Part shown: positions 7,380 to 15,700 of the stretch, one piece after another
Position numbering within the stretch: position 1 is the first letter of the stretch
Layout: each line of letters begins with the position of its first letter
From: Sulfurimonas sp. UBA6014
GTDB taxonomy: Bacteria; Campylobacterota; Campylobacteria; Campylobacterales; Sulfurimonadaceae
Length of the DNA stretch: 16,067 bases
Direction: 5' to 3'
NCBI GenBank assembly: GCA_002428085.1
Contig: DJAA01000072.1
Coordinates: 51,137-67,203, forward strand
Notes under the pieces: generated by a model
What the model saw: the letters and a program-made list of their open reading frames with translations, nothing else
What the model was told of the DNA's origin: nothing
Databases searched by the model: none
Position numbers and translations under genes: made by a program

Positions 7380-9059
7380 ATGAGCATGATGCAAATGAAT
7401 AGAATATTTTTATTTCTCATCCTTGGAACTTTAGCGGTTTTCGCTTCGGGAGCTATTGAGGGTGAAGTGACAAAACAAGCGCTCAATATGTCGGCTATCG
7501 TGATGTTTCTCATTTTCGTGGGAGCAACACTAGGCATTACCTACTGGGCTGCAAAACGGACAAAATCTGCAAAAGATTTTTACACTGCAGGTGGCGGTAT
7601 AACAGGCTTTCAAAATGGTATGGCTATTGCGGGTGACTACATGTCGGCTGCTTCATTTTTAGGAATTTCAGGTCTTGTTTATATGCAAGGGTACGATGGT
7701 CTTATTTACTCTATCGGTTTTTTAGTCGGCTGGCCAATTATCCTTTTTATGATTGCTGAGCCTTTAAGAAACTTGGGTAAATACACTTTTGCCGACGTTG
7801 CTTCGTATAGACTTCGCCAAACTCCTATCCGTATTTTGGCGGCATTTGGTTCTATTGCAACAGTTATCCTCTATCTCATCGCTCAAATGGTTGGAGCGGG
7901 TAAACTTATCCAACTCCTTTTTGGTCTTGATTATGAAGTAGCTGTAGCATTAGTTGGAGTTCTCATGATACTATATGTAACATTTGGCGGGATGCTCGCT
8001 ACAACTTGGGTGCAAATCATCAAAGCATTTTTATTGCTCTCAGGGGCTTCATTTATGGCAGTAGCTGTTATGGCACATTATGATTTTAGTTTCGGCGCAC
8101 TCTTTACTCATGCAACACAACTTAAAGGGGTAGAGATTATGAATCCAGGCGGATTGGTCTCTGACCCAATAAGTGCGATATCTCTTGCTATCGCCTTGAT
8201 GTTTGGAACGGCTGGTCTTCCACATATTCTTATGAGATTTTTTACAGTAAGTGATGCAAAAGAGGCACGTAAATCTGTTTTTTATGCCACTGGTTTTATC
8301 GGGTACTTTTATATTTTAACGTTCATTATCGGTTTTGGTGCGATTGTTATGGTTTTCCAAAATCCTCAGTATTTAGATGTTGCAAAAGATGCGATTGAGG
8401 GTGGTTCTCCGATTTTAGGAGGAAGTAATATGGCAGCGATTCACCTCTCACACGCAGTTGGCGGCGACTTCTTCTTAGGCTTTATTTCAGCGGTTGCTTT
8501 TGCAACTATTTTAGCGGTGGTTTCAGGTCTTACACTCGCGGGTGCTTCTGCAATCAGCCATGACCTTTACGCTTCAGTGCTTAAACGTGGCAATGTCGAT
8601 TCTATGAAAGAGATGCAAGTCTCTAAAATAGCGACTGTTATTTTAGGCATCGTTGCCATCATCATGGGTATCATGTTTGAAAAACAAAATATCGCCTTTG
8701 TTGTGGGTCTTGCTTTTGCTATCGCTGCATCTGCGAACTTCCCTATTTTATTTCTCTCCATGTATTGGAGAAAACTTACAACTCGCGGTGCTGTATGGGG
8801 TGGTTCTTTAGGACTTGCTACGGCAGTTATACTTGTAATAATCGGCCCAACTGTTTGGGTAGATCTTTTAGGAAATGCTGAAGCGATTTTCCCATATAAA
8901 TATCCAGCACTTTTCTCTGTGACTGCGGCATTTGTTGGTATTTGGTTCTTCTCTATTACGGACACTTCTCATAACGCACAACTAGAGCAAGAAGCGTACG
9001 AAGCACAGTATATTAGAAGTCAAACAGGCATCGGCGCTGAGGGTGCATCTGAACATTAG
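7380..9059 (+). CDS. actP: Cation/acetate symporter ActP
   Basis: This 559-residue member of the sodium:solute symporter (SSS) family imports acetate, and probably other short-chain carboxylates, with a cation. It begins with an N-terminal hydrophobic segment (RIFLFLILGTLAVFASG) like the signal-peptide-like segment of other ActP proteins, then about 13 membrane helices. Characteristic stretches are DFYTAGGGITGFQNGMAIAG, AGDYMSAASFLGISGL, and the C-terminal EAQYIRSQTGIGAEGA, close to the conserved ActP tail. AGGA lies shortly before the ATG, which directly follows the DUF485 stop. Porin, DUF485 and downstream acs make acetate the likely substrate. No internal break is seen. Confidence 0.95.
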   Translation: MSMMQMNRIFLFLILGTLAVFASGAIEGEVTKQALNMSAIVMFLIFVGATLGITYWAAKRTKSAKDFYTAGGGITGFQNGMAIAGDYMSAASFLGISGLVYMQGYDGLIYSIGFLVGWPIILFMIAEPLRNLGKYTFADVASYRLRQTPIRILAAFGSIATVILYLIAQMVGAGKLIQLLFGLDYEVAVALVGVLMILYVTFGGMLATTWVQIIKAFLLLSGASFMAVAVMAHYDFSFGALFTHATQLKGVEIMNPGGLVSDPISAISLAIALMFGTAGLPHILMRFFTVSDAKEARKSVFYATGFIGYFYILTFIIGFGAIVMVFQNPQYLDVAKDAIEGGSPILGGSNMAAIHLSHAVGGDFFLGFISAVAFATILAVVSGLTLAGASAISHDLYASVLKRGNVDSMKEMQVSKIATVILGIVAIIMGIMFEKQNIAFVVGLAFAIAASANFPILFLSMYWRKLTTRGAVWGGSLGLATAVILVIIGPTVWVDLLGNAEAIFPYKYPALFSVTAAFVGIWFFSITDTSHNAQLEQEAYEAQYIRSQTGIGAEGASEH

Positions 9060-9082
9060 TGAGATTTATAGCATAAAAAAAG

Positions 9083-9139
9083 GTGAGGCTAAAGCCACAC
9101 ATCCAAGAGCATTTTTTGGATGTACGACTTGGGCCGTAC
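9083..9139 (+). ncRNA. Three abutting hairpins in the actP-DUF294 spacer (possible structured mRNA element)
   Basis: Three stems follow each other with no linker. P1 is 9083-9100 (GTG/CAC, an A-A mismatch, GGC/GCC, loop TAAA). P2 is 9101-9121 (ATCCAA/TTGGAT, extendable through two G-U pairs to a 3-base loop). P3 is 9122-9139 (GTACG/CGTAC, 8-base loop). An alternative 8-bp P2 (9099-9106 with 9116-9123) would compete with P1 and P3. No T-run follows, so it is not a normal terminator. It ends 7 bases before the GGAG ribosome binding site of the next gene. I could not match it to a riboswitch class I know. Its role is unknown. Confidence 0.5.
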
Positions 9140-9146
9140 CCTATAT

Positions 9147-9150
9147 GGAG
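9147..9150 (+). promoter_or_regulatory. Ribosome binding site that decides the DUF294 start
   Basis: GGAG sits 7 bases before TTG 9158-9160. The in-frame GTG at 9083 has only a weak A-rich tract upstream, and translation from it would pass through three hairpins. Confidence 0.55.
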
Positions 9151-9157
9151 AGAGAGT

Positions 9158-10966
9158 TTGAGTATCTTAGACCAAAGAAAACTTATTGAATCTATTCACC
9201 CTTTTGAGCTCTTGAGTGCAAGTGCACTGGAGAGTCTCATGAAGAAGATTGACATTGCGTACTATCCAAAAGGGACATTGCTTCTTTCAAAAAACCTCCC
9301 TTCTATCGCATTTTATATCATCATTAAAGGCTCAGTTGCCGAGTTTATCGATGAGGAACTTCATAACGTTTACAGCTCAGGAGATAGTTTTGATGCGGAT
9401 GCACTCATTTATGAAAAAACACAGAGCAGATTTATTGTCGATGAAGATTTGATTTGTTACGAGATAAAAAAAGAAGATTTTCTTGATTTGATGCAAAACA
9501 AAAAAGTTCAAAGTTACTTTTTGCAAGACTTTGTAACGCGTCACCAGCAACTCAAAGATTACGACACAAGAGGTGAGTTGACACCGTTTTTGATGTCGAG
9601 AGTTTCAGATATATTTTTGCATAGTGCGTGCATTGTTCAAAGTGATGAGAGTATATACCGTGCGTTGGTGAAAATGCGAGATGATAAAGCGCATGTGATT
9701 TTACTCAAAGTCGCAGAGGAGTATCTTATCGTCACCGATACAGACCTCAGAGAAAAAGTGCTTTTGGGTGGCGTGAGCGTTACAGAGCCTATCAGTGCGA
9801 TAGCTTCAAGCAAGGTTATCAGCATAGATATAAACGACTTTTTATTTAACGCTCTTTTACTCATGACACATAACTCCATCAAGCGTGTCGTCGTCATGCA
9901 AGAGGGTCAAATAAAAGGAGTTTTAGAGCAGCTCGATTTGTTGAGTTACTTTGCAAATCACTCTCATTTAGTCGCTGTTCAAATAGATAAAGCTAAAAAT
10001 GTAGATGATTTAAAAAATATTCAAAGTGATTTGAAAAACCTTCTCATCGTCTTAAATTCTAATGGTGTTAAGGTTCGCTACATCACAAAACTTGTCTCAA
10101 CACTCAACATAAAAATATACAAAAAAGTTTTTGATATGTGCGTAGATAAGAACCTCAGAGACAAATGTGCACTGATCGTCATGGGCTCAGAGGGAAGAGA
10201 AGAGCAAGCCGTAAAAACCGACCAAGACAACGCACTCATAGTTAAAGACGGAGTTGATGTTGTACTTTTTCATAAGCCCATGATGGAACTTAACAGCTAT
10301 TTGCTTGAGTTAGGTTTTCCCATTTGCAGTGGCGATGTCATGGTGAGTAATGCTTTTTGGCGAAGAGATGTGAGTGGATACAAATCGCTTATAAGCTCTT
10401 GGGTGACGAGTTTAAATGAAGAAAACCTCCAAAACCTAAGTATTTTTTTAGATTCCAAATGTGTTGCGGGAGATGCTCAGTTGCTTGGAGAATTGACGCA
10501 ATATCTCCATTATAGTTTTCATGCCCGTGATGATGTTTTGGCACATATTGCCAAGGCGGTTTTAAATTTTGAAACACCCTTGTCACTTTTTTCAAGTTTT
10601 GTTTTGGAAAAAAGTCATAACAATACACTTGATTTGAAAAAGGGGGGCATCTTTGCTCTTGTTCATGGCGTGCGAACATTGGCGCTGCAGTATGAGATTA
10701 AAGAGACAAATACGATAGAGCGAATTAAACAGCTTAACAACAAAGGGATTATTGACAAAAACTTTGCCACAGAGCTGATTGAGAGTTTTGATACCCTCTC
10801 TTCTCTTCGTTTAAAAGCGATGCTTGAAGATGCACAAGAGGGGAACTATATTAATCCTAAAAACTTGCAAAAGATTCAGATGGATTTGCTCAAAGACAGT
10901 TTTAAAGTCATCAACAAATTTAAAAAATTTATGACTTTTCATTTTCATTTAAATATGGTCAGCTAA
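9158..10966 (+). CDS. cNMP-binding/CBS/DUF294 nucleotidyltransferase
   Basis: This 602-residue cytosolic protein has three modules. A cyclic-nucleotide-binding-like beta-roll (about 15-125) contains PKGTLLLSKN and FYIIIKGSVAEFI. A pair of CBS domains (about 145-270) includes VTDTDLREKVL and NSIKRVVVM. A GlnD-like nucleotidyltransferase (DUF294) with its C-terminal helical domain follows. The catalytic motif is GSEGREEQ (343-350), followed by the metal-binding Asp355 and Asp357 in KTDQDNALI. An upstream GTG at 9083 is in frame, but I prefer the TTG at 9158. It follows GGAG (9147-9150) by 7 bases, and the GTG would begin inside a hairpin. Its stop overlaps the exonuclease start (TAATG). The family commonly lies beside actP-type symporters. 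The nucleotide transferred and the target are not known. Confidence 0.88.
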   Translation: MSILDQRKLIESIHPFELLSASALESLMKKIDIAYYPKGTLLLSKNLPSIAFYIIIKGSVAEFIDEELHNVYSSGDSFDADALIYEKTQSRFIVDEDLICYEIKKEDFLDLMQNKKVQSYFLQDFVTRHQQLKDYDTRGELTPFLMSRVSDIFLHSACIVQSDESIYRALVKMRDDKAHVILLKVAEEYLIVTDTDLREKVLLGGVSVTEPISAIASSKVISIDINDFLFNALLLMTHNSIKRVVVMQEGQIKGVLEQLDLLSYFANHSHLVAVQIDKAKNVDDLKNIQSDLKNLLIVLNSNGVKVRYITKLVSTLNIKIYKKVFDMCVDKNLRDKCALIVMGSEGREEQAVKTDQDNALIVKDGVDVVLFHKPMMELNSYLLELGFPICSGDVMVSNAFWRRDVSGYKSLISSWVTSLNEENLQNLSIFLDSKCVAGDAQLLGELTQYLHYSFHARDDVLAHIAKAVLNFETPLSLFSSFVLEKSHNNTLDLKKGGIFALVHGVRTLALQYEIKETNTIERIKQLNNKGIIDKNFATELIESFDTLSSLRLKAMLEDAQEGNYINPKNLQKIQMDLLKDSFKVINKFKKFMTFHFHLNMVS

Positions 10967-11595
10967 TGCTTTTTTCTCTTTATAAAAATTATAAAAGAAA
11001 AAGAAATCTGGCAAAGCTAAGGGATGAGAGTTTTTTATCTCTTTTTGATGAAGATACAAGTGGAGAATATGTTGTTTTTGATACCGAGACAACGGGTTTA
11101 AACCCAAAGGTGGATGAGATACTCTCCATTGGTGCAGTGAAGATAAAAGAGAACAAAATCCTCACTTCGCAAACTTTTGAAGTGTATGTAAAAAATTCTA
11201 AAGCCATCAGTTCTAAAAGTATCGAAATACATGGCATCCGTCCATGTGATGTACAAAATGGTAAAAGTTCCGATGAAGCAATCCGTGAGTTTTTACACTT
11301 TATAGGAAGCAGAACACTTGTGGGATATTATTTGGAATTTGACGTAAATATGATAAATAAATACATCCAGCCTATGTTGGGGATTGAGTTGCCAAATACG
11401 ATGATAGAGGTCTCAGAGCTTTATTATGATGCGCAAATTCCAATGATTCCCCAAGGGCACATTGATTTGCGTTTTGAGACGATGCTCAAAAAATACAATA
11501 TCCCAAATATGGGTGCCCATAATGCGGTCAATGATGCTGTCATGACGGCGATGATTTTTTTAAAACTCAAGGGGAAAAGTAGTGGTGCGAGATGA
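10966..11595 (+). CDS. DnaQ-like DEDDh 3'-5' exonuclease
   Basis: This 209-residue protein has an RNase T/DnaQ exonuclease fold after a basic N-terminal stretch (about 1-20, many Lys/Arg). The three exonuclease motifs are present: FDTETTGL with Asp39 and Glu41 (Exo I), VGYYLEFDVNMI with its Asp (Exo II), and HNAVNDAVMTA with His and Asp (Exo III, DEDDh type). It is too short and too far from replication genes to be taken as the replicative epsilon subunit. Its start overlaps the DUF294 stop by one base and its stop overlaps the next start by four, so it is embedded in the acetate operon. The substrate is unknown. Trimming RNA, or removing a nucleotide added by the DUF294 partner, are hypotheses only. 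Confidence 0.92.
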   Translation: MLFSLYKNYKRKRNLAKLRDESFLSLFDEDTSGEYVVFDTETTGLNPKVDEILSIGAVKIKENKILTSQTFEVYVKNSKAISSKSIEIHGIRPCDVQNGKSSDEAIREFLHFIGSRTLVGYYLEFDVNMINKYIQPMLGIELPNTMIEVSELYYDAQIPMIPQGHIDLRFETMLKKYNIPNMGAHNAVNDAVMTAMIFLKLKGKSSGAR

Positions 11596-12803
11596 ATAAA
11601 ATATTGGTTATAGGCGGAGGATACGGCGGACTTAGAGCCATTGAGAGTTTGCAAAACTATGCAGATATCGCAATAGTTTTAGTGGATCAAAATCCGTATC
11701 ATTACCTTCAAACAGAAGCGTATGGCTATATTGCAGGACAGTTTGATGTTCATGATGTTGCGATAGATTTGCAAAGTTGGTGTGAGGGATTTTTAAATGT
11801 CACATTTAAACAAATGAAAATCACCTCTGTGGATTTAGAAGCCAAAATTGTGAGCTCTGAAGATGAGAGTATCGCTTTTGATTATGCCATTTTAGCAGTT
11901 GGAGCGAGGACGAATTTCTTTTCATTTATTGAGGGACTCCGAGAAAATAGTTACGGAGTGAAATTTTTAAATCGCGCTTTTAATTTTAGAAAAGAGTTTG
12001 AAGAATTACTCTATCACAAACTCAATACCAAAGTGGGTGAAAATCCGCAAAAGTACAATATCGCCATTGGTGGAGCGGGATTAAGCGGTGTTGAAGTGGC
12101 GGCTGAGATGGCGTATGTTTTAAATAATTATGCAAAAACGATTGGCGTTCGTGCAAAAGATATAACGATTTATCTCATTGATGCAAGTGCTACTATTTTG
12201 CCTGGAACAAGTTCTTTTATCATAAAAAATACACATAAAAGACTTGAAAAATTGGGTGTAAAGATTCTCACAAATGCTTTTATATCCAAGGTAGACGCAA
12301 AGAAAATATTTTTTAAAGAGGGTGAAGCGTTGGAGTACTGCTTTATGATTTTTACAGGCGGTATCAAAGCTTCTCCTCTGACTGAAGCTATAAAGTGTGA
12401 GAAAAACAGAATCAACCAGCTCATAGTTGACAAAACGCTCAATATCTCAGGGGATAAAAATGTTTTTGCCATTGGCGATTGTGTTGAGATGAGGGATGAG
12501 TTAGGAGCAATTTTACCACCGACTGCCCAAATGGCAGAACGAAGTGCGGAGTATGCGGCAAGAGCGATAAAAAGCCGAATAGAGCAAAAAGAGCCAGAGC
12601 CTTTTAAAGCAAACATCATGGGGATTTTCGTCGCCCTTGGTGGCAAATATGCTGTTGGAGAAGTTTTTACGTTCATAAAAGTGCAAGGTTATAGTGCGTA
12701 TCTTTTAAAAAAAGCGATAACTTACGGATATTATAAAGGGCTTAAACTAAGGATAAATACAGGCTTTAAAAATAGGATTGGGAATAAAATATTGAGTGTT
12801 TGA
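11592..12803 (+). CDS. NDH-2-like FAD/NAD(P)-dependent oxidoreductase
   Basis: This 403-residue flavoprotein has two Rossmann folds. The N-terminal FAD site is VIGGGYGGLRA (about 6-16), the NAD site IAIGGAGLSGVEVAAEMA, and the second FAD contact VFAIGDCVEM. It is followed by LPPTAQMAERSAEYAA, which matches the quinone-side AQxAxxxA pattern of type II NADH dehydrogenases. I do not see the cysteine pattern expected of sulfide:quinone reductases, though they share the fold. The likely reaction is electron transfer from NADH to quinone at the inner membrane without proton pumping. The ATG lies within the exonuclease stop (ATGA overlap). Placement before acs suggests it reoxidises NADH formed when acetate is burned through the TCA cycle; that is an inference. 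Confidence 0.82.
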   Translation: MNKILVIGGGYGGLRAIESLQNYADIAIVLVDQNPYHYLQTEAYGYIAGQFDVHDVAIDLQSWCEGFLNVTFKQMKITSVDLEAKIVSSEDESIAFDYAILAVGARTNFFSFIEGLRENSYGVKFLNRAFNFRKEFEELLYHKLNTKVGENPQKYNIAIGGAGLSGVEVAAEMAYVLNNYAKTIGVRAKDITIYLIDASATILPGTSSFIIKNTHKRLEKLGVKILTNAFISKVDAKKIFFKEGEALEYCFMIFTGGIKASPLTEAIKCEKNRINQLIVDKTLNISGDKNVFAIGDCVEMRDELGAILPPTAQMAERSAEYAARAIKSRIEQKEPEPFKANIMGIFVALGGKYAVGEVFTFIKVQGYSAYLLKKAITYGYYKGLKLRINTGFKNRIGNKILSV

Positions 12804-12927
12804 GTAGAAAATTCTAAAACCTTTTTTAAAAATAATTTTTATTTTTTATGCAAGCAAAAATTGATTTTTTATCAGATATAATTTTTTAAGCTAGCATAAA
12901 AATGATATCAATATATAAGGAAAACAA
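12804..12927 (+). promoter_or_regulatory. acs promoter region
   Basis: This 124-base AT-rich gap carries TATAAT at 12877-12882 and periodic T-rich blocks upstream, the pattern of Campylobacterota housekeeping promoters. No -35 is clear. A TAGCATAAA at 12892-12900 resembles, on the opposite strand, the TAGCATGAA half-site before the porin. No GC-rich terminator stem follows the NDH-2-like gene, so readthrough from upstream is also possible. Confidence 0.55.
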
Positions 12928-14895
12928 ATGTCAGAAATTGAAAAAAAACCGGTGTTTAAACCAAACAAAGAGTTTGCAAAAACTGCAAGAATTAAAAACA
13001 TGTGTGAGTTTCATGAGCTTCAAGAGGCTGCAGCTGAGGATTACGAGGGTTTCTGGGGAAAATATGCTGCAGAAAAATTAGATTGGATAGAGCCCTTCAC
13101 AAATGTTTTAGATGAGAGCAATTTTCCTTTTATAAAATGGTTTGAGGGCGGAAAACTTAATGTTGCGGCACAATGTATCGACCGCCATTTAAGTGTACGC
13201 AAAAACAAGGCCGCCATCATTTTTGAGGGTGACAGAGGGGACGTTCAAATTATTACTTATTTAGAGTTGTACCACAATGTAAATAAGTTTGCCAATCTTT
13301 TGAAAGAAGATTTCGGTGTACAAAAAGGCGACCGTGTAGTTATTTATATGCCAATGATTCCAGAAGCTGCCTATGCCATGCTGGCATGTGCGAGAATCGG
13401 GGCAATTCACTCTATCGTATTTGGCGGTTTTTCTGCTGAAGCACTCAAAGACCGTATAGAAGATGCACAGGCAAAGGTCGTCATAACTGCAGACGGAGCG
13501 TATAGAAAAACGAAGCCGTATATGTTAAAGCCGGTTGTAGATGATGCTCTTAGTGGTGAAACTCCTGTAAAAAAAGTCTTAGTAGTTGAGAGAAATAACG
13601 AAGATGTTACTTGGAAAGCAGGGCGAGATTATTCGTATAATGAGCTTATTAAATCAAAATCGGGCAAATGCGAAGCAGAGGTTATGGATGCAGAAGACCC
13701 GCTTTTCCTCCTTTATACTTCAGGTTCAACAGGCAAGCCAAAAGGGGTACAACACAACTGCGCTGGCTACATTTTATGGGCACAAATGACGATGGAATGG
13801 GTGTTTGATGTTAAAGAAAACGACACATACTGGTGTACTGCCGATGTCGGCTGGATTACGGGGCATACCTACATCGTTTACGGTCCGCTCGCACAGGGTG
13901 CGACAACTGTTATGTTTGAGGGCGTTATCACGCATCCCGATGCAGGTCGTCCTTGGAAAATGGTGGAAGAGCATAGAATCAACCAGTTTTATACAGCACC
14001 AACTGCTATTCGTGTTTTACATAAAATGGGTGAAGACGAACCTAAAAAATATGACCTCTCAAGCTTAAAAGTTCTTGGAACGGTCGGTGAGCCTATAGAT
14101 CCGCCGGCTTGGAAATGGTACTATGAAGAGGTAGGAAAAAGTAAGTGCGCCATCGTCGATACGTACTGGCAAACTGAAACAGGCGGGCATGTTGTCTCTC
14201 CTCTTCCGGGGGCAACTCCTATAAAGCCGGCATGTGCCACTTTTCCTCTTCCGGGCATCATGGCTGAGATTTTAGATGCAGATGGTTTGAAAACTGAAGC
14301 GGGTGAAACAGGGTTTATGTGTATTACCCGTCCATGGCCTGCCATGATTCGTGGTATTTGGGGTGACCCTGAGCGATACATCAAATCGTATTTTGGCGAT
14401 GTTAAAAAAGAGGGCAAACCAGTTTACTTTACAGGTGATGGCGCACGTTATGATGAAGACGGGTATATTACCATCACGGGTAGAACTGACGATGTTATCA
14501 ATGTTTCAGGACATAGAATGGGTACAGCTGAAGTTGAAGCGGCTATCAAAAAACATCCTAATGTTGCTGAAGTTGCCGTTGTCGGCAAACCGCATGAAAT
14601 CAAAGGTGAGGGCATCTTCGCATACATCCTTCTTAAATCAGACTCAGGTATAGCTGATGAGGTTGAAGAGGTTAAAGCGATTAACAAAGTTATCCAAAGA
14701 GAGATAGGAAATATCGCTTTATGTGATGATATGGTCTTCGTCCCAGGACTTCCAAAAACTCGTTCGGGTAAAATCATGCGTCGTATTTTACGCTCTATCG
14801 CAAAAGGTGAGACGATTACTCAAGACATCTCAACGCTTGAAGACCCAAGTATTGTTGCTACAATCGCAAGTATTGTACAGTCTTGTAAAATATAA
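12928..14895 (+). CDS. acs: Acetyl-coenzyme A synthetase
   Basis: Acs activates acetate with ATP and CoA through acetyl-AMP in the cytosol, the high-affinity route for scavenging. The protein is 655 residues, the normal length. Motifs in order are the phosphate-binding loop LYTSGSTGKPKGVQH, DVGWITGHTYIVYGPLAQGA, YWQTETGG, the hinge-region GRTDDVINVSGHRMGTAEVE, and the C-terminal PKTRSGKIMRRIL. Catalytic Lys615 in the last motif is the lysine controlled by acetylation in other bacteria. AAGGAAAA lies before the ATG. It has its own likely promoter, separate from the porin-actP run, allowing independent control. No break or missing motif was seen. Confidence 0.98.
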   Translation: MSEIEKKPVFKPNKEFAKTARIKNMCEFHELQEAAAEDYEGFWGKYAAEKLDWIEPFTNVLDESNFPFIKWFEGGKLNVAAQCIDRHLSVRKNKAAIIFEGDRGDVQIITYLELYHNVNKFANLLKEDFGVQKGDRVVIYMPMIPEAAYAMLACARIGAIHSIVFGGFSAEALKDRIEDAQAKVVITADGAYRKTKPYMLKPVVDDALSGETPVKKVLVVERNNEDVTWKAGRDYSYNELIKSKSGKCEAEVMDAEDPLFLLYTSGSTGKPKGVQHNCAGYILWAQMTMEWVFDVKENDTYWCTADVGWITGHTYIVYGPLAQGATTVMFEGVITHPDAGRPWKMVEEHRINQFYTAPTAIRVLHKMGEDEPKKYDLSSLKVLGTVGEPIDPPAWKWYYEEVGKSKCAIVDTYWQTETGGHVVSPLPGATPIKPACATFPLPGIMAEILDADGLKTEAGETGFMCITRPWPAMIRGIWGDPERYIKSYFGDVKKEGKPVYFTGDGARYDEDGYITITGRTDDVINVSGHRMGTAEVEAAIKKHPNVAEVAVVGKPHEIKGEGIFAYILLKSDSGIADEVEEVKAINKVIQREIGNIALCDDMVFVPGLPKTRSGKIMRRILRSIAKGETITQDISTLEDPSIVATIASIVQSCKI

Positions 14896-14911
14896 TATTT
14901 TTTTCTTCTTT

Positions 14912-14945
14912 TCATCATTCTTGGGGTAAAACTCGAGAGTGATGA
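14912..14945 (+). repeat. Inverted repeat in the acs-pyrF gap
   Basis: TCATCATTCT (14912-14921) pairs with AGAGTGATGA (14936-14945), a 10-bp stem with one G-U pair and a 14-base loop. A T-run lies before it (14898-14904), not after, so it is not a typical terminator for acs. A TATAAT at 14891-14896, overlapping the acs stop, could be the pyrF -10, placing the hairpin in the pyrF leader. Confidence 0.5.
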
Positions 14946-14971
14946 AATAAAATTAATAATAGAGAGCCATT

Positions 14972-15655
14972 ATGGAACTTTGTGTCGCCCTTGATTTACC
15001 CACCAAAAAAGAAAATTTAGCACTTGTCGAAAAAATAAAACAGTATGATATTTGGCTCAAAGTCGGGCTTCGTACCTACATACGTGACGGCGAAGATTTT
15101 TTACGAGAACTCAAAAAAATAAACCCTGATTTTAAAATATTTTTAGACCTCAAGCTCCATGATATTCCAAACACTATGGCAGATGCTGCTGAGTCCATCA
15201 TGGGGCTTGGAGTTGATATGTTTAACATTCACGCAAGTGCTGGAGTGCGTGCCATGAAGGAAGTTATGCAAAGACTTGAACGCTATGAATCACGTCCGAT
15301 TGTTTTAGCGGTGACTGCACTGACTTCATTTAGCCAAGAGGAGTTTATGGAGGTGTACGAAAAAGAGATTGCTGCCAAAGCCGACCAGTTCGCAAAAGAT
15401 GCTTATGAGAGTGGACTTGATGGTGTCGTGTGCTCCGCTTTTGAGAGTGCGTCCATAAAGAGCGTGACTTCTAAGACCTTTATGACATTAACACCAGGAA
15501 TTCGCCCCTTTGGAGAGGATGCAGGTGATCAAAAAAGAGTTGCCGATATAGCCTTTGCCAAGGCTGCTGCGGTTGATTTCATAGTCGTTGGTCGTCCCAT
15601 CTACAAGGCCGAAAATCCCGCACAAATCGTAGAACAAATCTTAAAAAATCTCTAA
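14972..15655 (+). CDS. pyrF: Orotidine 5'-phosphate decarboxylase
   Basis: PyrF converts OMP to UMP, the last step of de novo pyrimidine synthesis, in the cytosol. The 227-residue length is normal. Landmarks are the N-terminal strand LCVALDLPT and the catalytic FLDLKLHDIPNT with Asp59, Lys61 and Asp64. FNIHASAG and the phosphate-gripping VGRPIYKAENP near the C terminus complete the pattern. The ATG at 14972 has only a weak GAGAG ribosome binding site, 5-10 bases upstream. It lies 76 bases after acs in the same direction and has no functional link to acetate use. Confidence 0.97.
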   Translation: MELCVALDLPTKKENLALVEKIKQYDIWLKVGLRTYIRDGEDFLRELKKINPDFKIFLDLKLHDIPNTMADAAESIMGLGVDMFNIHASAGVRAMKEVMQRLERYESRPIVLAVTALTSFSQEEFMEVYEKEIAAKADQFAKDAYESGLDGVVCSAFESASIKSVTSKTFMTLTPGIRPFGEDAGDQKRVADIAFAKAAAVDFIVVGRPIYKAENPAQIVEQILKNL

Positions 15656-15689
15656 GAGATTTTTAAGCTATCTATTATAAAAAAATAAG

Positions 15690-15695
15690 TATAAT
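15690..15695 (+). promoter_or_regulatory. -10 box of the tRNA-Ser gene
   Basis: An exact TATAAT ends 14 bases before the mature tRNA 5' end, placing transcription start a few bases upstream of the tRNA. No clear -35 is seen. Confidence 0.6.
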
Positions 15696-15700
15696 TCCCC

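Noticed and set aside
8567..8965. 132-codon minus-strand open frame inside actP
   Set aside because: It is an antisense shadow of the actP transmembrane-coding region with no independent support.
9083..9157. GTG start at 9083 for the DUF294 protein
   Set aside because: It lacks a good ribosome binding site, lies in hairpins, and adds 25 residues unlike the cNMP-binding domain. TTG 9158 has GGAG at proper spacing. Kept as an alternative in the finding.
10966..11595. Replicative DNA polymerase III epsilon subunit (dnaQ)
   Set aside because: The motifs are of the DnaQ superfamily, but the operon context is acetate uptake and the N-terminal basic tail is not typical, so the gene symbol was not assigned.
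12170..12676. 168-codon minus-strand open frame
   Set aside because: It lies entirely opposite the NDH-2-like gene, whose Rossmann motifs are intact; it has no recognisable motif.
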